Positions 27,586 to 41,941 are shown, counted from the stretch's first letter. The stretch: 64,000 nucleotides of DNA from Tubulanus polymorphus (GCF_964204645.1 NC_134025.1:31650001-31714000); one strand, 5' to 3'. Numbers and translations: made by a program. The notes: generated by a model from the letters alone, not told the origin.

Positions 27586-27691
27586 CTACAATCCTAGCTC
27601 CACCATAACCCTAACCCTAGCTCGGCTGAGACTCGAACCCGGGCCTGTCATATAGAAACCCAGAGTGTCCACCACTAGACCATAGAGTTCT
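27586..27691 (-). mobile_element. tRNA-derived SINE with TAGGGT tail, copy B
   Basis: Inverse-orientation copy of the element at 14627. On the minus strand it shares AGAACTCTATGGTCTAGTGG, the B box GGTTCGAGTCT, CAGCCGAGCTAGGGTTAGGG and the following ttatggtgga. Its tail is shorter and lacks the closing inverse decamer. The cloverleaf is broken, so it is not a working tRNA gene. Confidence 0.72.
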
Positions 27692-29383
27692 ATTAAACAT
27701 CGAGGTTTGAAATTTAGTCTGATCATTATGGTGACCAGTTTTAGGTACGGTGACCCATTGACCAGTCATGTGTGACATTGGTTAAACCGGATGTATCATT
27801 CTCTTATTATAATAATTTCTCATTTTCTGCATTTTCCAAATTGATAATTGATATTCTGTGTTTGGGTTTGAGTAAAGTCTGAAGGGTTAATATCCGAACA
27901 GAACGAGAACCTCTCTGACCCGCGCGCATCTCAGCTCAGAACAAACATCTGAATCTACTGTGTGTCACAGAAACAATGTGCATCGCGCGCTAATGAGCAA
28001 ACTAGGTCATTGATCCGTATTTCCGGTAATGGCGGACCGGGGCAGATGACGTTACCCCCGGGGCGACACGGCCGTCGCCGCGACACTCAGATCGCTACCA
28101 GATGAAAGAGAGAAGTGTCTCATTAAGATTAACACGCGTTCTGATTACGTGCTCTTAAAGTGCTATGAAATTAAACTAATCCAATAATCACTGGCTGGAC
28201 TATACACCCAACGGCTTCCATTATTAACCATCTGGTTGCTATAGACACGCTTCAAATGCGTCAATTAATTCGAGCCAACTGACCACGCACTGACCACACC
28301 TGATTCATATTAAAACCTGCCTAAACTCGCTTTCTAACCGAAATTAATACAGAAAATCTCTTGAGAAGAAAATATTCAAACTTTTTGTCGACCTCGACTG
28401 CCAGTGTTTGATTCGATCTGTGTGATTATCTGAACTCATCGCGAACTCGGATCAGAGTTCTGTATCGATCAGAAAAACACCGTAAACATCAGAGAAGAGA
28501 AGAGGAGGAGAAGGAGGAGAATAGAGAATTAATTACTGCTTCAAACAAAAACAATACAAAAAGAAAGACTATAAGAAGCCTTAGTGACGTCATTGTGGGG
28601 GTATTTCTATTAAAATTCCACCCCCTTCATTGTTAACTATTTAACGAGCCTTGAAGAAAAAACATGTGATAAAAAGGAAACACACACAGACACGTGACAC
28701 ACAGACACAAAGTGTCTTTAATGTAAAGGTGCATGGTATAAAACCGAACGGGTCTAAAAAGGTATATTGATTTATACGTCTCTCTCTCTCTCCGCCGATC
28801 CGCCATTGTTTTAATGCATCAATAAATCCAGATCGGAGACAAAGACCGATCGTGGACGTTCAGGTAAAGATGAATCATCCAACACCGGTTCCCGATATCC
28901 ATTTATGTTTCGGTAGCGAAATTTAGCACTGTATAGTGTAAAACTGTGTGTAATGTGAGATAATTAGTTCCAGACACGATACATCGAAAATCACACTTCT
29001 GCCCGATTATGAATCATTTTTGTAAAACAATCGCTTTTCCTTTGAAGCTTTAAATAAAAATGTCGACGCAAGTTTCAGCATCCAATAAAATGACGACCAA
29101 TAGAATTGGAGAAAGTTGTGACAGATTTTAACCTCTCTGCCTTAAGGAGGAATGTACACTTCAGTAATAAAATTCATTTAATTGGATCCACGGTCGTGCC
29201 GGCGGCGGGTAGATCTCTCACTATATCACGGAACTGGACTTTCTAGTGGCGCTGGAGGACTGATCGCCTAGCGGTTGAAATTGGAGAGTTATTGGTAAAT
29301 GAAGCGTGGATGCGATGTTTATTCAGATTACAGACTAGAAACAAAGACTAAAACCCAATACGAGACCTAATAACACAGGACTA

Positions 29384-29546
29384 ACTGACTAGTCACACGG
29401 GAGAGGCGGACTAACTGACTAGTCATGGGGGAAGAGGACTAACTGACTAGTCACAGGAAGAGGAGGACTAACCAACTAGTCACAGGGAGAGGCGGACTGA
29501 CTAGTCACAGGAAGAGGAGGACTAACTGACTAGTCACGAGGAGTTA
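29384..29546. repeat. About 30-bp tandem repeat (gactaactgactagtcac)
   Basis: Five to six copies of gactaactgactagtcac plus variable aggaagaggag. Confidence 0.88.
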
Positions 29547-30304
29547 CTGTAGTGATGGCAGGAGTGGAGAAGGACTAACCGATATTCAAGAGTTATTTTT
29601 CTTTCCTACACTTTTTCGCAGAAATCCACAGCCGCAACAAACATCGATTCTGTGAAGTCCCCCGCGACGCCGACTGTGGCGAGTGAGGTTCGCAGTGGGA
29701 TGAAGTTTTCAATTATCTTTGCTTTTATCAACATTTTCTGAATCATGCCTCGCCCGTTTTGAAATTGGCTCGGTTCGATATTTTTAACGAGAAAAATACC
29801 ATTTCAGCTTCGATTTAATGGAACTAAAAACATGAAAAACTCTTTTTCTTTTGCTCCCGCGCGAAAACTTCAACCTTCTTTAGACATCTTGTAAGATCGA
29901 GATATTCAATTTATGACTCGAGTGCTGCAGCTGCTGCTGCTGCTGCTGCTGTTTGCGGTTTGCGGTTTATTAATCTCAATCGCTTGTTGCATCGTTCAAT
30001 GACTGGGAGACACATTAGTCATAGTTTTATAAGACTGTTGAAACGTGTAATACTGTCTCTAACGGTCAGGGGTATTGGTTCTCATTAAGACTGTATTTTC
30101 TGATAGTAGATTTCAGCTATTGATAGCTGTAATAGGTTCTACATGAATGTCATGTCGCTCGCTGTGAGGCTACGATTGTTTTTAATATGATTCATCTCAA
30201 CTCGCAACTCGAGGAGTCGAGTCGATAGAAAAACAACACGTTTTTATTCTGTAGAAATAACGATAGCGATAGTTCCAAACACACGCAGACTACAGACACT
30301 GCGG

Positions 30305-31110
30305 TTACAGTGAACCTCACTAATAGCCCTGAACAGTGGACCTCACTAATAGCCCTGAACAGTGGACCTCACTAATAGCCCTGAACAGTGGACCTCACTA
30401 ATAGCCCTGAACAGTGGACTTCACTAATAGCCCTGAACAGTGGACCTCACAAATAGCCCTGAACAGTGGACCTCACTAATAGCCCTGAACAGTGGACCTC
30501 ACTAATAGCCCTGAACAGTGGACCTCACAAATAGCCCTGAACAGTGGACCTCACTAATAGCCCTGAACAGTGGACCTCACTAATAGCCCTGAACAGTGGA
30601 CCTCACTAATAGCCCTGAACAGTGGACCTCACTAATAGCCCTGAACAGTGGACCTCACTAATAGCCCTGAACAGTGGACCTCACTAATAGCCCTGAACAG
30701 TGGACCTCACTAATAGCCCTGAACAGTGGACCTCACAAATAGCCCTGAACAGTGGACCTCACTAATAGCCCTGAACAGTGGACCTCACTAATAGCCCTGA
30801 ACAGTGGACCTCACAAATAGCCCTGAACAGTGGACCTCACTAATAGCCCTGAACAGTGGACCTCACTAATAGCCCTGAACAGTGGACCTCACTAATAGCC
30901 CTGAACAGTGGACCTCACTAATAGCCCTGAACAGTGGACCTCACTAATAGCCCTGAACAGTGGACCTCACAAATAGCCCTGAACAGTGGACCTCACTAAT
31001 AGCCCTGAACAGTGGACCTCACTAATAGTCCTGAACAGTGGACCTCACTAATAGCCCTGAACAGTGGACCTCACTAATAGCCCTGAACAGTGGACCTCAC
31101 TAATAGCCTT
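30305..31110. repeat. 26-bp minisatellite, about 31 copies
   Basis: Unit cctcactaatagccctgaac + agtgga, repeated head to tail without spacers. Nearly all copies are identical apart from a recurring t/a change (cactaat or cacaaat). High homogeneity suggests recent expansion. Confidence 0.95.
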
Positions 31111-34100
31111 ACAAGCGCCACACGATACGGCTACAGGGGGCCTCAGTGGCACAATATGTCATACATTTGACCTCACAACACAGCAGTGGGCTATGGGCTT
31201 CATTGAATACATTGTGGACCTCATTTAGTTTGGGCTTCATACGTAGGGCCAAATGTGGGCTGGTGGGCTTCATACTCTTGCTGTCCTGGCAATTCTAGGT
31301 GTGCCTGAGCGAGGCTGTCAGACAGGATGCCCACCGATAGTCATCATTTTATATTCATTCAGTATTAACTGCTGCAGCCTTTGGTGACACGTGGTCATGA
31401 TATCTCCTTATATGGAATGAAACTAGAGAATGATTTGAATCTGAACTCGGATTCAGTTATAATCACACGATTGATCCCTAGAGATTCTAGTAATTACTGA
31501 TTTATCGTTAAATATGTAAAACCTGATTACGATTCAATGATTTAGTCATAACTGATCAAACGACATGCGTCATTTCACTAACAACATACGTTATGTCTCA
31601 ATACAAGTCGTGATCAGTCGAGCGTATTGTTCGAATAGGTTCGAATCCCAAAAATGCTCATCGGCGGGTTCGAATCCTTTTTTTTCATACGCATTTCAGA
31701 TCACGGTATAATCGGTATTTTCCGTCAATCCCCCGAACACTCCCGAGTAGGCCGTGCTATCGTCTGGTCTGCTATTGATTGTTCGGTATAAGATGTAGTT
31801 GTACTAATAACACGTATTCAATTACAGTATAAATCCTGTACAGTATTTTGTCGTCTGCGGAGCCGATTTATTCCCAGTAAGAACAGACGCGACACAAGAA
31901 TCTCTCATTCTGTTGTTAGTTTTTGATCCTATTGATCGCGCCCACAGCTGCCTGCGACCATCAAACTTCCCAAGAACTAAATAACCAATCAATACCCGCA
32001 GATTACATACATCATTTTACATCCAAATAAATCCATACTAGTAGCATCCTGCAAAATCTCTTCATTTTAGAAATTATAGATTTCTGCAGTTTAACTCAGA
32101 GCGCCGGATATAAACACCCGGATGTGACGTGTCACTACGTTCAGCCACAACTTTCCGGCGATCGTAAGGTTTCTTTTTCCATTAAGAAAATTGTTTAATC
32201 AACATTTAGACATGAAAATCCCCGACCGGCGATTAGGGAAAACTGTGATGATGATCGCCGTAATTATCCCAAAATCGTGGAAATCCTTGGCTGAAGATTT
32301 CGCCTAGAATAAGAATCCGTGTTCCATATAACAGTTGTAGATAATTAGTCAAATTCAATTCTCTTTGAAGATCTACCGTCTAACTTCGGGCCAAGATAAA
32401 CCCGCTCTTCGATCTCGACAATCGACGAATCAACCAATTAAAATTAAGATTCCACCCGTTGCTAAGTACGTCTGAATGACGTCATACGCGTATTGTTATA
32501 ACGGAGTGAATAAAGATTCTTCAGTCAATTAAAATTCCGGCAACCAATTATAGAACATAGCGACAATTTACAACAGTGACTTGAGAGGAGACAGTATTTC
32601 CACAATGAGTCACACACGTAATTCCTTCACAGAAATAAAAGGCAGCAGCAGCAGCAGCAGCAATGATCATCAGTTGAGTGTGACTGTCCCCCGGGGAGTC
32701 AGGCGGGTGTCACTATGAGCTATACTCGTCGTGGAATGAGGGAAACTCAACACTTAGTTTACTCTTCACGTTCCTTAAGACCTCGCCATATAATACATTA
32801 GATATTCGACATTAGATTTCATACGAAACCGTGAATTGAGCGTGTTAACACGAGGGGAGGGGAGGGGGAGATGACAGGGCGCCTTGAACTACCCACCCCC
32901 TTTCCGCCCTAATACTGAAATCACGTGTCTTTAAAAAATATCGTTTTTCAAATAATTTTCGAAATTCACATTTCGAAACTGGCATCACGTGACATTTTGT
33001 TTGTTAACGTTGTTTCTGCGGAGACAGTGATCATTAATCACGTGACCCGCGTTGATATTCCGATTTACTGGTGAATTGCTCTTACTGTTGTTTACCCATA
33101 ATACAACACCACTTTACCCATAATACAACACCACTTACTACTATCTAAATCAACGACATAATTCAAACAATTGCTCTTCTCTCTTCTCTCTTCTTTCCTC
33201 TCTTCTCTGCTCTTCTCTGCTCTTCTCTGAGACGAGAAGCGGAGACAGTTACTATCACTATCGTTAAAGATTCATTCAGCTCGCAGACGGAGAGAGAGTG
33301 GAGCGCTGTTGTGTCTATATTAATATCGCTTGGCGCAAACTAATTGAATTCTAGAGTAAACACTAAATGACGTACGACGACAAGTCCCTGGAAATTGATC
33401 CTCCATTGGGTTCTATTGGTTGACCTAGCAACCCCGGCGCACGCGCACTACACGGCCGATCCTCTGGGGGACAGGAAGTAAACACGGGAACCTTTTGTAG
33501 CTTTTGAAACAGTTTGATTGAAATCAAGTCCCGGTTTATGAGAGCGAGAGTTAATTGAAATACGTAGTTGAGATGATGATGGTGGTTTGTCCCCTGGAGG
33601 CACCGTCAACATTACTACACTACACCTGATGCGTACTTTACTGTGTACCGGAAGTGTTAGAGTTTCGGTCAGGCACTTCCGCTGTCATCACGATGACAAC
33701 CACAACTGACAAATTAAGAATCGTCAACTTGAGGAGACAGCGAGCCAACAGCTGCGGATATAGTTAATACATGTTGGTTTTAGTTAAACTCTTTGTGGTT
33801 AATGGGGGTCTTACTAACACATATAGTGACAATTAAAACCGCGCTCATGTAATCATGGTTTATATTAAAACAAACCTTTGAGTGACTGGTTTCAGATTTA
33901 GATCCAGTTCCACAGTTGTAAGTTGAGACTCTTATGGTTTCATTGTCATATGAAAAATAACATTAAACTCAAAACTGTGTTAAACAGGATGAATTGAATT
34001 GAAGGGGGCGCTACAGTCTATGCGAGATTATATTAAACACTTTCAGTGTCGCGTGTGATACACATTAAATTAAAGGTGACTCGGTGAATCAGGATATTGT

Positions 34101-34517
34101 ATTTAAACTCGTTCTATAGTGAAACAGGAAAACCTCAAAATTAACTCTTTCATCAACTCAGCGACGACGTTACCCCGGTAACTGTTACCCAGGTAACCAC
34201 CAAGCAGACAGACGGTGTGAACGCGCACCTGCCGGTTATAGATCGTGTCGGATTTCACGGTGAAATATTCCCTTTTTAAATGCCGACTGTAACTAATGAA
34301 TTCTTGCTCCGTGAATAGCTTTGACAGTGTGTACAGTAAACGGTAAAATAACAGAGTAGCTAACAGCGAAAAAACCAGTGAACCATTCGCGGGCGGCGCG
34401 CACCTTGCTCGCGCACCTTGTAACCCCTTTATACGGGACCACATCACCATTACACCCCTAATTGTAGTATGGGCGATTTGTTTATTATCATATCATATAA
34501 AGTCTGATTTTGGTCTC

Positions 34518-34622
34518 ATGCCCCCGGAACGGACGCTCATAGATGAATGAACGGACCCGGGAAAGGACGCTCATAGATGAATGAACGGACCTCGGAACGG
34601 ACGCTCATAGATGAATGAACAG
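34518..34622. repeat. About 40-bp tandem repeat, 3 copies
   Basis: Unit ggaacggacgctcatagatg + aatgaacggaccc with small changes. Confidence 0.9.
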
Positions 34623-35114
34623 ATGATATGAATACATTCTGTGAATATCAGATCCGATTTCAAAACAAATATGGACGGATTAATAGTTATAGGAATCGTT
34701 ATTACCAGAGACATCAAATTGCAATCATCAGTATCTCTGTGTCCCTCTGTCTACCACTCCTTACAATACGGCTCTTTGCAATATAATTGTCATGCGGTAG
34801 AATCGAATATCGTATTTTTCAGAAACCCGATACCCGATAACATTTTCTGTCTTTCTCGTTCCACTCGTTCCTTGTTTTCCATCGACCCGATCCGATGTAC
34901 CCTCCTCTCACAGTGGTACTGAACACGACTCAATATTCTTCTCCACGCAACTTCATAAAAATATTCCACAAATCTGTAGGTTGATAATTTAAAGGGGTTT
35001 TGTGATGATTCGTTATGAATTGAAACACAACGAGGGGGGTACCACAAGGTGATGAGGTGGGGCCCGGGCACCGAGGGGAGTACCGTAATGTGGGGATAGC
35101 GTACTACCAAAAGA

Positions 35115-35616
35115 GGGGAGTCTGTACCACAGTGTGAGGTGAGTGTCTGCCTCTGTACCACAGCGAGAGGTGAGTGTCTGCCTCTGTACCACGTGTGAGG
35201 TGAGTATCTGCCTGTACCACAGCGAGAGGTGAGTGTCTGCCTGTACCACAGCGTGAGGAGGGACGCTGCCTGTACCACAGCGAGAGGTGAGTGTCTGTCT
35301 GTACCACAGCGTGAGGAGGGACGCTGCCTGTACCACAGTGAGAGGTGAGTGTCAGCCTCTGTACCACAGCGAGAGGAGGGACGCCGCCTGTACCACAGTG
35401 AGAGGAGGGACGCCGCCTGTACCACAGTGAGAGGTGAGTGTCTGCCTCTGTACCACAGCGTGAGGAGGGACGCTGCCTGTACCACAGTGAGAGGTGAGTG
35501 TCTGTCTGTACCACAGCGAGAGGTGAGTGTCTGTCTGTACCACAGCGAGAGGAGGGACGCTGCCTGTACCACAGCGAGAGGTGAGTGTCTGCCTCTGTAC
35601 CACCGCGAGAGGTGAG
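35115..35616. repeat. Minisatellite of about 29-31 bp with donor-like GAGGTGAGT
   Basis: Two alternating unit types share tgtaccacagcgagag. One continues gtgagtgtctgcc, the other gagggacgctgcc. Open frames on both strands here are by-products of the repeat. Confidence 0.92.
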
Positions 35617-37835
35617 TGAGTAATAGTTAGACTGTTGATGTGGTATTACACCTGACCGCATTGAAGGCGGTGAGAAAGTTGAAGTAATAGCGCAACACAT
35701 TGAACCAACACCTAATACAGCTAGTTATCACTGCACGAGAACTTCTGAGAAATCTGGCAGTAACTTCAATAAATAGCTTCATTAGTCTAAATGAAGGCAT
35801 TATAGAGACCATGTTTCTGTAGTACCCCTCATTACTAAGAGGTCCCCCCTACACCTCGCGTGAACAGGAATCGGCACATGTTTGACTTCTGCTTTTTGTA
35901 AAATCCGACAGATATAAACATCAAGACGGGGATGCCTCAGGAACATGGATTATAGACCGGCTATGGGGTCTATAATGACCTGGGGTAAAGCTCCATCTAT
36001 TGGTTCGATCAGAAATAGTCTCTCTAGTTGTAGGTTGAAGTAATGTCGGTATTTAGGAAACGGTTGATAAAGAGTTAACTGTTTAGTTTCGATTCGGATA
36101 TGGATGACGCGATGTCTACTGAACAATACCGGAAATTACTTCTCGGTCTGTCCACAGCAGGTGCGCGCAGGTGCGCGGTCGCCGCGTGTGTTAGTGTCAA
36201 AAGAAAAGTGCCCGGATGATGAGAAGTAGTAAGTTGGAAAGTTGAGTTCTTCAGGCAACCGAGAAACAGATTAACTAAATCTGCAAAATTGATATTGATT
36301 TGATCCAAGTTATAATCCTGACCGAAGGGCTGTGATTTAGTGTTGTGGAATTTGAACGCTGTTTCGCTGCTAAAGTGTAAAGTACAACTACTTGACTCTC
36401 GTTCTGGGGGAAGATTTCAGCCTTAATTAAAAACAGATTTAAATGACGGCGTCTTATGCGCAAGAACTGATGAACAGTTTATTGACGCAACGATAGCTTA
36501 AAGCGTTCAACGGATCGATTCAACACTAACACAAACTCGCATGCCGGTGCCTGCTGCCTGTTGTGTTAAAAGCCATTAGTTTTTCGGTAAAACGACGGTA
36601 GAAACGATTTTCGATCGGATTTTTACAGACCGAATAAAAAACCTCACCTTCTCTCGTCTGCTCATAGAAGAACATTGATAATCAATTTGAATAAAAACAC
36701 GGCAGCAATTTCTTCAAAATCCGCCACCGTATTTAGATTATGACGTCATCATTCTTTCAAATCTATCCATAAAAGTTTCACCCGATAGTTAATATAGCTC
36801 AAGGGCCGGTTGTTTAAGACCTCTGCTTATTTTTGGCGAACTTTGATCTAACAACATTATAAAGTCCATGTCTAAGACCATTCTGGTCCAGTCAGACCAG
36901 TCAGAAACCCAGTATGACCAATCTTACAACAAGGGCTCATTTTCAATTTCTTCAACAAATCATCATTTTCTGTATCTAAGAGTGAGAAATGATTAACTCC
37001 AAGGTTTCTGTCGTTAGTAGATATGTCCAGTCGCTATGAAGCTGCACTGGGATGACCGTTAGGTTTTAACAGTTCCAACATCAGAGAAAGTAAACACACA
37101 CTGCTGTTAAACTAATATTAGTGGATGTTGTAACATCTGATCAAACATTTAAATATCTACTGTCCATTATTGTTGTCGTTGTGATGGTTACCGAATAGAT
37201 CGATACAGAATTATTGATCGTTCGAACCCAGGTACAATGCTCGTATACGGAATACAGTAGATCAAACTTTGACAATAACAATGGCGGTTGCTTGACTTCT
37301 CTCATTTGAAAGTTCGCAACTAGTGAGTCCCTGGCAGGCGAGGCTTCCGAAACTAGTTTTTTTTACATTTCATATTGTGCATGATTAATAGTGGACTATA
37401 TGACCCCGGCGTAGCAATACATCTCGTGATGCGGAGATTGAGAACCGATTTACCGTCAAAATGTCAGATTAGTTTGTTTAGCTCTCCGCCGAACAAAAAA
37501 CCAGCTTTTAGGAAAACAAACATCAGTTTGCAGCAGCAGCATCATCCAGATTGACTGCAGTAAAGATACGGATGCTGGGGTCGATGGTGGATGGATGCAG
37601 CAATTTTAACAGCTACCATGACGACAGAAGATGAAACATCATCATATAGTTTGGAATCTAATCTTTGAAACTGAGTCTGATCGGCTGCAGACGGTGCAGT
37701 CCCTGCGTGGCGAGTCCTGTTACACTCAGCTGCATCAGTAATCACAGAACCGGGCACCAGTCCATATTACACGAGCACAGGTCATAGTACACGGTCACCA
37801 GTCCATTCTTAGCTCGGGGCACACGCAACGTGATT

Positions 37836-37864
37836 CCATAGAACTCAAATCAAGAGTTCTATGG
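37836..37864. repeat. 11-bp perfect stem, 7-base loop
   Basis: CCATAGAACTC aaatcaa GAGTTCTATGG, flanked on both sides by tgattcc-like sequence. Isolated; no function evident. Confidence 0.5.
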
Positions 37865-40136
37865 TGATTCCTACTTAAAAGTAAACTTAATTCTACAGGG
37901 ATAGAAACGTAGTAAACCTTTACCACCGGGCTCAGAAATCAACCTTGCGGAACACCTTTAGTTAAACAGTACGAATTAAGGGAGATCCTCTATAAAACTC
38001 GAATACAAACCGCACAAAAAGAAACCGATTCTGAATTCTGAAATTCTAATTTGTCTCGATTCAGTCGATTTGTAAAATTTCATAATAAACGTAACGTGTT
38101 TAAAGACTGTGTCAAGAGCATTGAATCGAAAATCATTGACCTGATATTTTCAACTCATTATTTCATCGTTTTATTTGTTTTTGATGTGTTGCAGTTTGTA
38201 CACATATTCGAAAATAACGAATCTTCACAATTTAAACTAGTTGTGACTACTTGACCCACCTCAAAGTGCGACTAATATATTAATACGCATGCGTTAAAAG
38301 GTTTGCACTTGATCGAGCTGATGTCATTTTTTTTAGGTTCACGAACCAACACACAACTGAACTACGTTACATATCTATGTGCGTGTACGTAAAACACTCG
38401 ACACTCTATAGATTAATCGATAATACTAGTTCATGTTTAGTAACTAACTATAAATAAATATAGAAACTATGATCAGTTTAATATCGATGTTTTGATGTTA
38501 AGGACCCGGAGTACTTCAATATTTTGTTCGAGTAGTTCAGTCTGGTGGTTCCTATTCGATATAACCAAGGATTATACTTAGTCACGTAGTAAGGGCTACT
38601 CTTAGTCAGGATTAAGAGTTACACTTAGTTTTAATCAAACGTCCATGACTGATGTGTAAACATTAAAATTCATGAGATGATTCTACTATTAATCCTAGAG
38701 TTGTGTCTGTCACAGTCTACAGTGCGAGTGTTGACAGTAATTTTAGTCTAAGAGTAAGACAAGCTGGTGATGAGTAAGACTGCGGTCAACAATGGTTCAT
38801 TAGTCCTGGTGTATGTCGTTAAATTACACATATCCGGTTGTTTAACCGGTAGTCACGTGATCATCCAGAAACATGCCGCTGATTGTGACGGTAGTCACGT
38901 GGTGGTACAGTCCCTCGTACCAGGGTAAACGTCATGAAGAAACAGGACGTCGCCCGGAATCCCGGAACCAGAGGAGCTCCACCCATATACCCATTCGGGC
39001 CACGAGTTAACTACTCGGAGCCTGTTCAAATTCTTTGCCAAATTCTAATGAAATTTTTCAATTTCCTTTTAATGTTAACGACATAAAACATGGTTAATTC
39101 AGCCTGATTGAAGCTGGGACTGTAAGAACCCGTGTGCGTGAACCTGGGAGATGGAGACACGCCTGAAGGTGTTGTAGATATGAAACCTGGTGCCGTCTGT
39201 GAGTTAGATAATGATTATCAATGATTAGAATTGATGAATTTATTCTCGGATGAAGACAGATTTATCGACGTGAAATCGACTTTATATCGACCTGGATAGA
39301 CCTGGATAGACCTGCCAGCTAATATCAAAACTATTTAAACTATCTCTAAATCAATTCGAATAATATTCTTACATATCTCTCGCTCTCTCTCTATACACCT
39401 ATACGAACAAAATATCAATATTATTGATCTTATAAGTTTACACAAGTTCATTATTACCCAAGATCCTTCGCGGTATAAAGCTCGGCAGCCATTTTACCGG
39501 TATCCAATGTTACAGACGAGACAACATTTTCACTGATGTGACCTTTGTACTAAAAAGTATCGCTCCAAACCAATGCAAATGTATTGTTTTCGTAAAAATG
39601 TATCGTTCCAATACAAATGTATTGCTTCAACAAAAATGTTATGTTCAGTACTTGTACTGCTCAAGCATATTTTACTTAATTCGTAATAAATGTACTAATG
39701 ATGTTTAGCGCATATGTTTTCACTAAATGCAGTAATTTAGCGAGCGGATATAAATTAGATTGTGTATCGCTGTGGGAGTGAATGAGGTATCTCAGTTTTA
39801 GTGGCCAGTAGTAATATAATATAGCCCGGGGTTTGGGAGTAGGCTAACTGACAAACTGCGTGTGTTAAAAATTGCCTGAAGGGTTTTTGTCTAATGTTAG
39901 CTCCACTCACAATATCCTCGATCGATATTTTAGTTCTTTTGTTTTGTTTTTTCCATTTATTCGGTTTTTATCAATAAATGATTCACACCTCTTTCACCCG
40001 GAGAACACTGGCTCCGCCTAGTAGCTGGTTTACGCATTACACGCGCCCATAACATTCTGAATCCGTGTTGTCATGATGATATAAAATCCTAAACTAAGAA
40101 TGAAAAGAGTCTGAACTGTTTTATTGAACTAAATAC

Positions 40137-40330
40137 AACGTTTTGATGATTCCATGATAGTGATCTATAGGGGGACCTCCGATCTAACAACGTTTTGATG
40201 ATTCCATGATAGTGATCTATAGGGGGACCTCCGATCTAACAACGTTTTGATGATTCCATGATAGTGATCTATAGGGGGACCTCCGATCTAACAACGTTTT
40301 GACTGTATCCCATAATAGTGATCTATAACC
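40137..40330. repeat. 52-bp tandem repeat, about 3.7 copies
   Basis: Unit acgttttgatgattccatga, tagtgatctatagggggacc, tccgatctaaca. Copies are identical except the last partial one (gactgtatcccataatag). Confidence 0.92.
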
Positions 40331-40412
40331 TGGAAACAGTTCTAAAGCCAATCTTACAACTTATGACTAGTTTCAGATTTGAGACTCATATTTGGACTTT
40401 GAGCAACTGAAG
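40330..40412. repeat. Relative of the 56001 foldback element
   Basis: Shares agccaatcttacaacttatg and catatttggacttt with the element at 56001-56140 (agccaatctaacaacttaag and cacttttggactta). Truncated, without clear inverted ends. Confidence 0.4.
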
Positions 40413-40751
40413 ATGATTCTAAGGATGTAAGAGAATTACACGTCGAATAAACTACTATAGGTGCTGCTTCATTGTTAGTGTACAGTGAATCTACAACACG
40501 GACTCAGAGAATGTTTCAACAATGGTTATATATTATGAGGACAACATCAGTATTCCTGGAATACAAGTCGAATAAACTGCCTACAGCCGCTCAGAGGGAA
40601 ACATTTCGGACTCTATTTGTTTAATCACAAGTGGCCGTAATTTTTTTTCTAGTCAATATCTAGTGACATTTTGATTTATTTACGGGGGGCATTCAGTGAA
40701 TTCATTATCAGTGTGTCTAGTGTTTATCTAGTCAACGTGTGCTCTATTGAT

Positions 40752-40825
40752 GAGTTAAGGGGTTCGAACCCGTCACATCCAGTACATCAACTGATAAACA
40801 ACACTCCAATGACATAACTATAAGT
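40752..40825 (-). mobile_element. Possible tRNA-derived fragment
   Basis: Minus strand has a perfect B box (GGGTTCGAACCCC) preceded at about 50 bp by a weak A-box-like TAGTTATGTCATTGG. No acceptor stem. Low confidence. Confidence 0.3.
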
Positions 40826-41506
40826 GTTAATAATGTATTTTGCGAACCTGGGTCTCTTCTTATCTCATAAACTATTCACAGTAAACACGTATGATCGGAC
40901 AAACTTCAATCCTATTTCACGTTAAACCTGTTTTTCTATTAGCGATGGCTATAAGCGAGTCTTTGATGTATTATTTACCGGTTACAGGCGACTGGTCAGC
41001 ATCCCGATAATTACATCAATGGTCCAGCAGGGAATAAGATGATGATGATCAACTAGTGTGTGAAGATGCTGCAGTAATTATACAGATGAAGAAATATCTC
41101 CTCCCGATAAAACATAACTACAATTGATTATCTAATAATGGGGCTCCGGGAGCAATAGATAAAATCTAAAGGACATATCACATAAATAAGTGACATTCTC
41201 GCCCAGTTCTCCGGGGGAGGGGGGGGGGGGGTAGGTGAGTTCTCTCCGGGAGGAGGGATGATGGGAGAATTAGAACCACCAGTCTGACTGTATTACTGGA
41301 TACCATGGATGGTGGGTAGGTGGCTTTTTGGGCTGCAGAATATTCAGCGAGAATAGATAAAGTTACAAGATTTGACTGAAGAGTTGCAGTTGTTGAAGGA
41401 TGAACCAAAAAAAGTTAACAAGTTTTTACTACAGAAAATTAAGTCTAGATATTACCGGTAAGATGTGATCTGGTATCCCCTTAGCCGCCCTCAGTGCCAA
41501 CCTAAC

Positions 41507-41768
41507 ACCTCAGCCACACCAGGCCCTCAGCCATACCAGGCCCTCAGCCATACCAGGCCCTCAGGCATACCAGGCCCTCACACCTCACCCTTAGCCGCTC
41601 TCAGTGCCAACAGCAGCCACACAGCCCCTCAGTCTCACTAAGTCTCAGCCCCTCAGTTAACACTCAGCCCCTCAGTTTCACTCAGCCCCTCAGTTTCACT
41701 CAGCCCCTCAGTTTCACTCAGCCCCTCAGTACCACTCAGCCCCTCAGTTTCACTCAGCCCCTCAGTGC
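41507..41768. repeat. Nested ccctcag repeats
   Basis: First part repeats ccataccaggccctcag; second part repeats tcagcccctcagtttcac about seven times. Confidence 0.88.
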
Positions 41769-41941
41769 TCATTATCTCAGTGAAATCTTATATTTCTGCC
41801 TATTAGTAAATGACGTCATAATGAGATCTATTAAAGTCGTTGTTGATTTGGTTTCCTTGGAGTTAAATTACAGTCATTATACAGACATATATAAACTACC
41901 AGCAGCCTCAGTTCATCGAGCCTTATAGAAATCCTACAAAC

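Noticed and set aside
30305-31110. CRISPR-like direct repeats
   Set aside because: The 26-bp units abut without spacers and the genome is eukaryotic; this is a minisatellite.
34790-35700. Several overlapping frames of up to 260 codons on the minus strand
   Set aside because: They are translations of the 35.1-35.6 kb minisatellite in different frames, with mutually exclusive readings.
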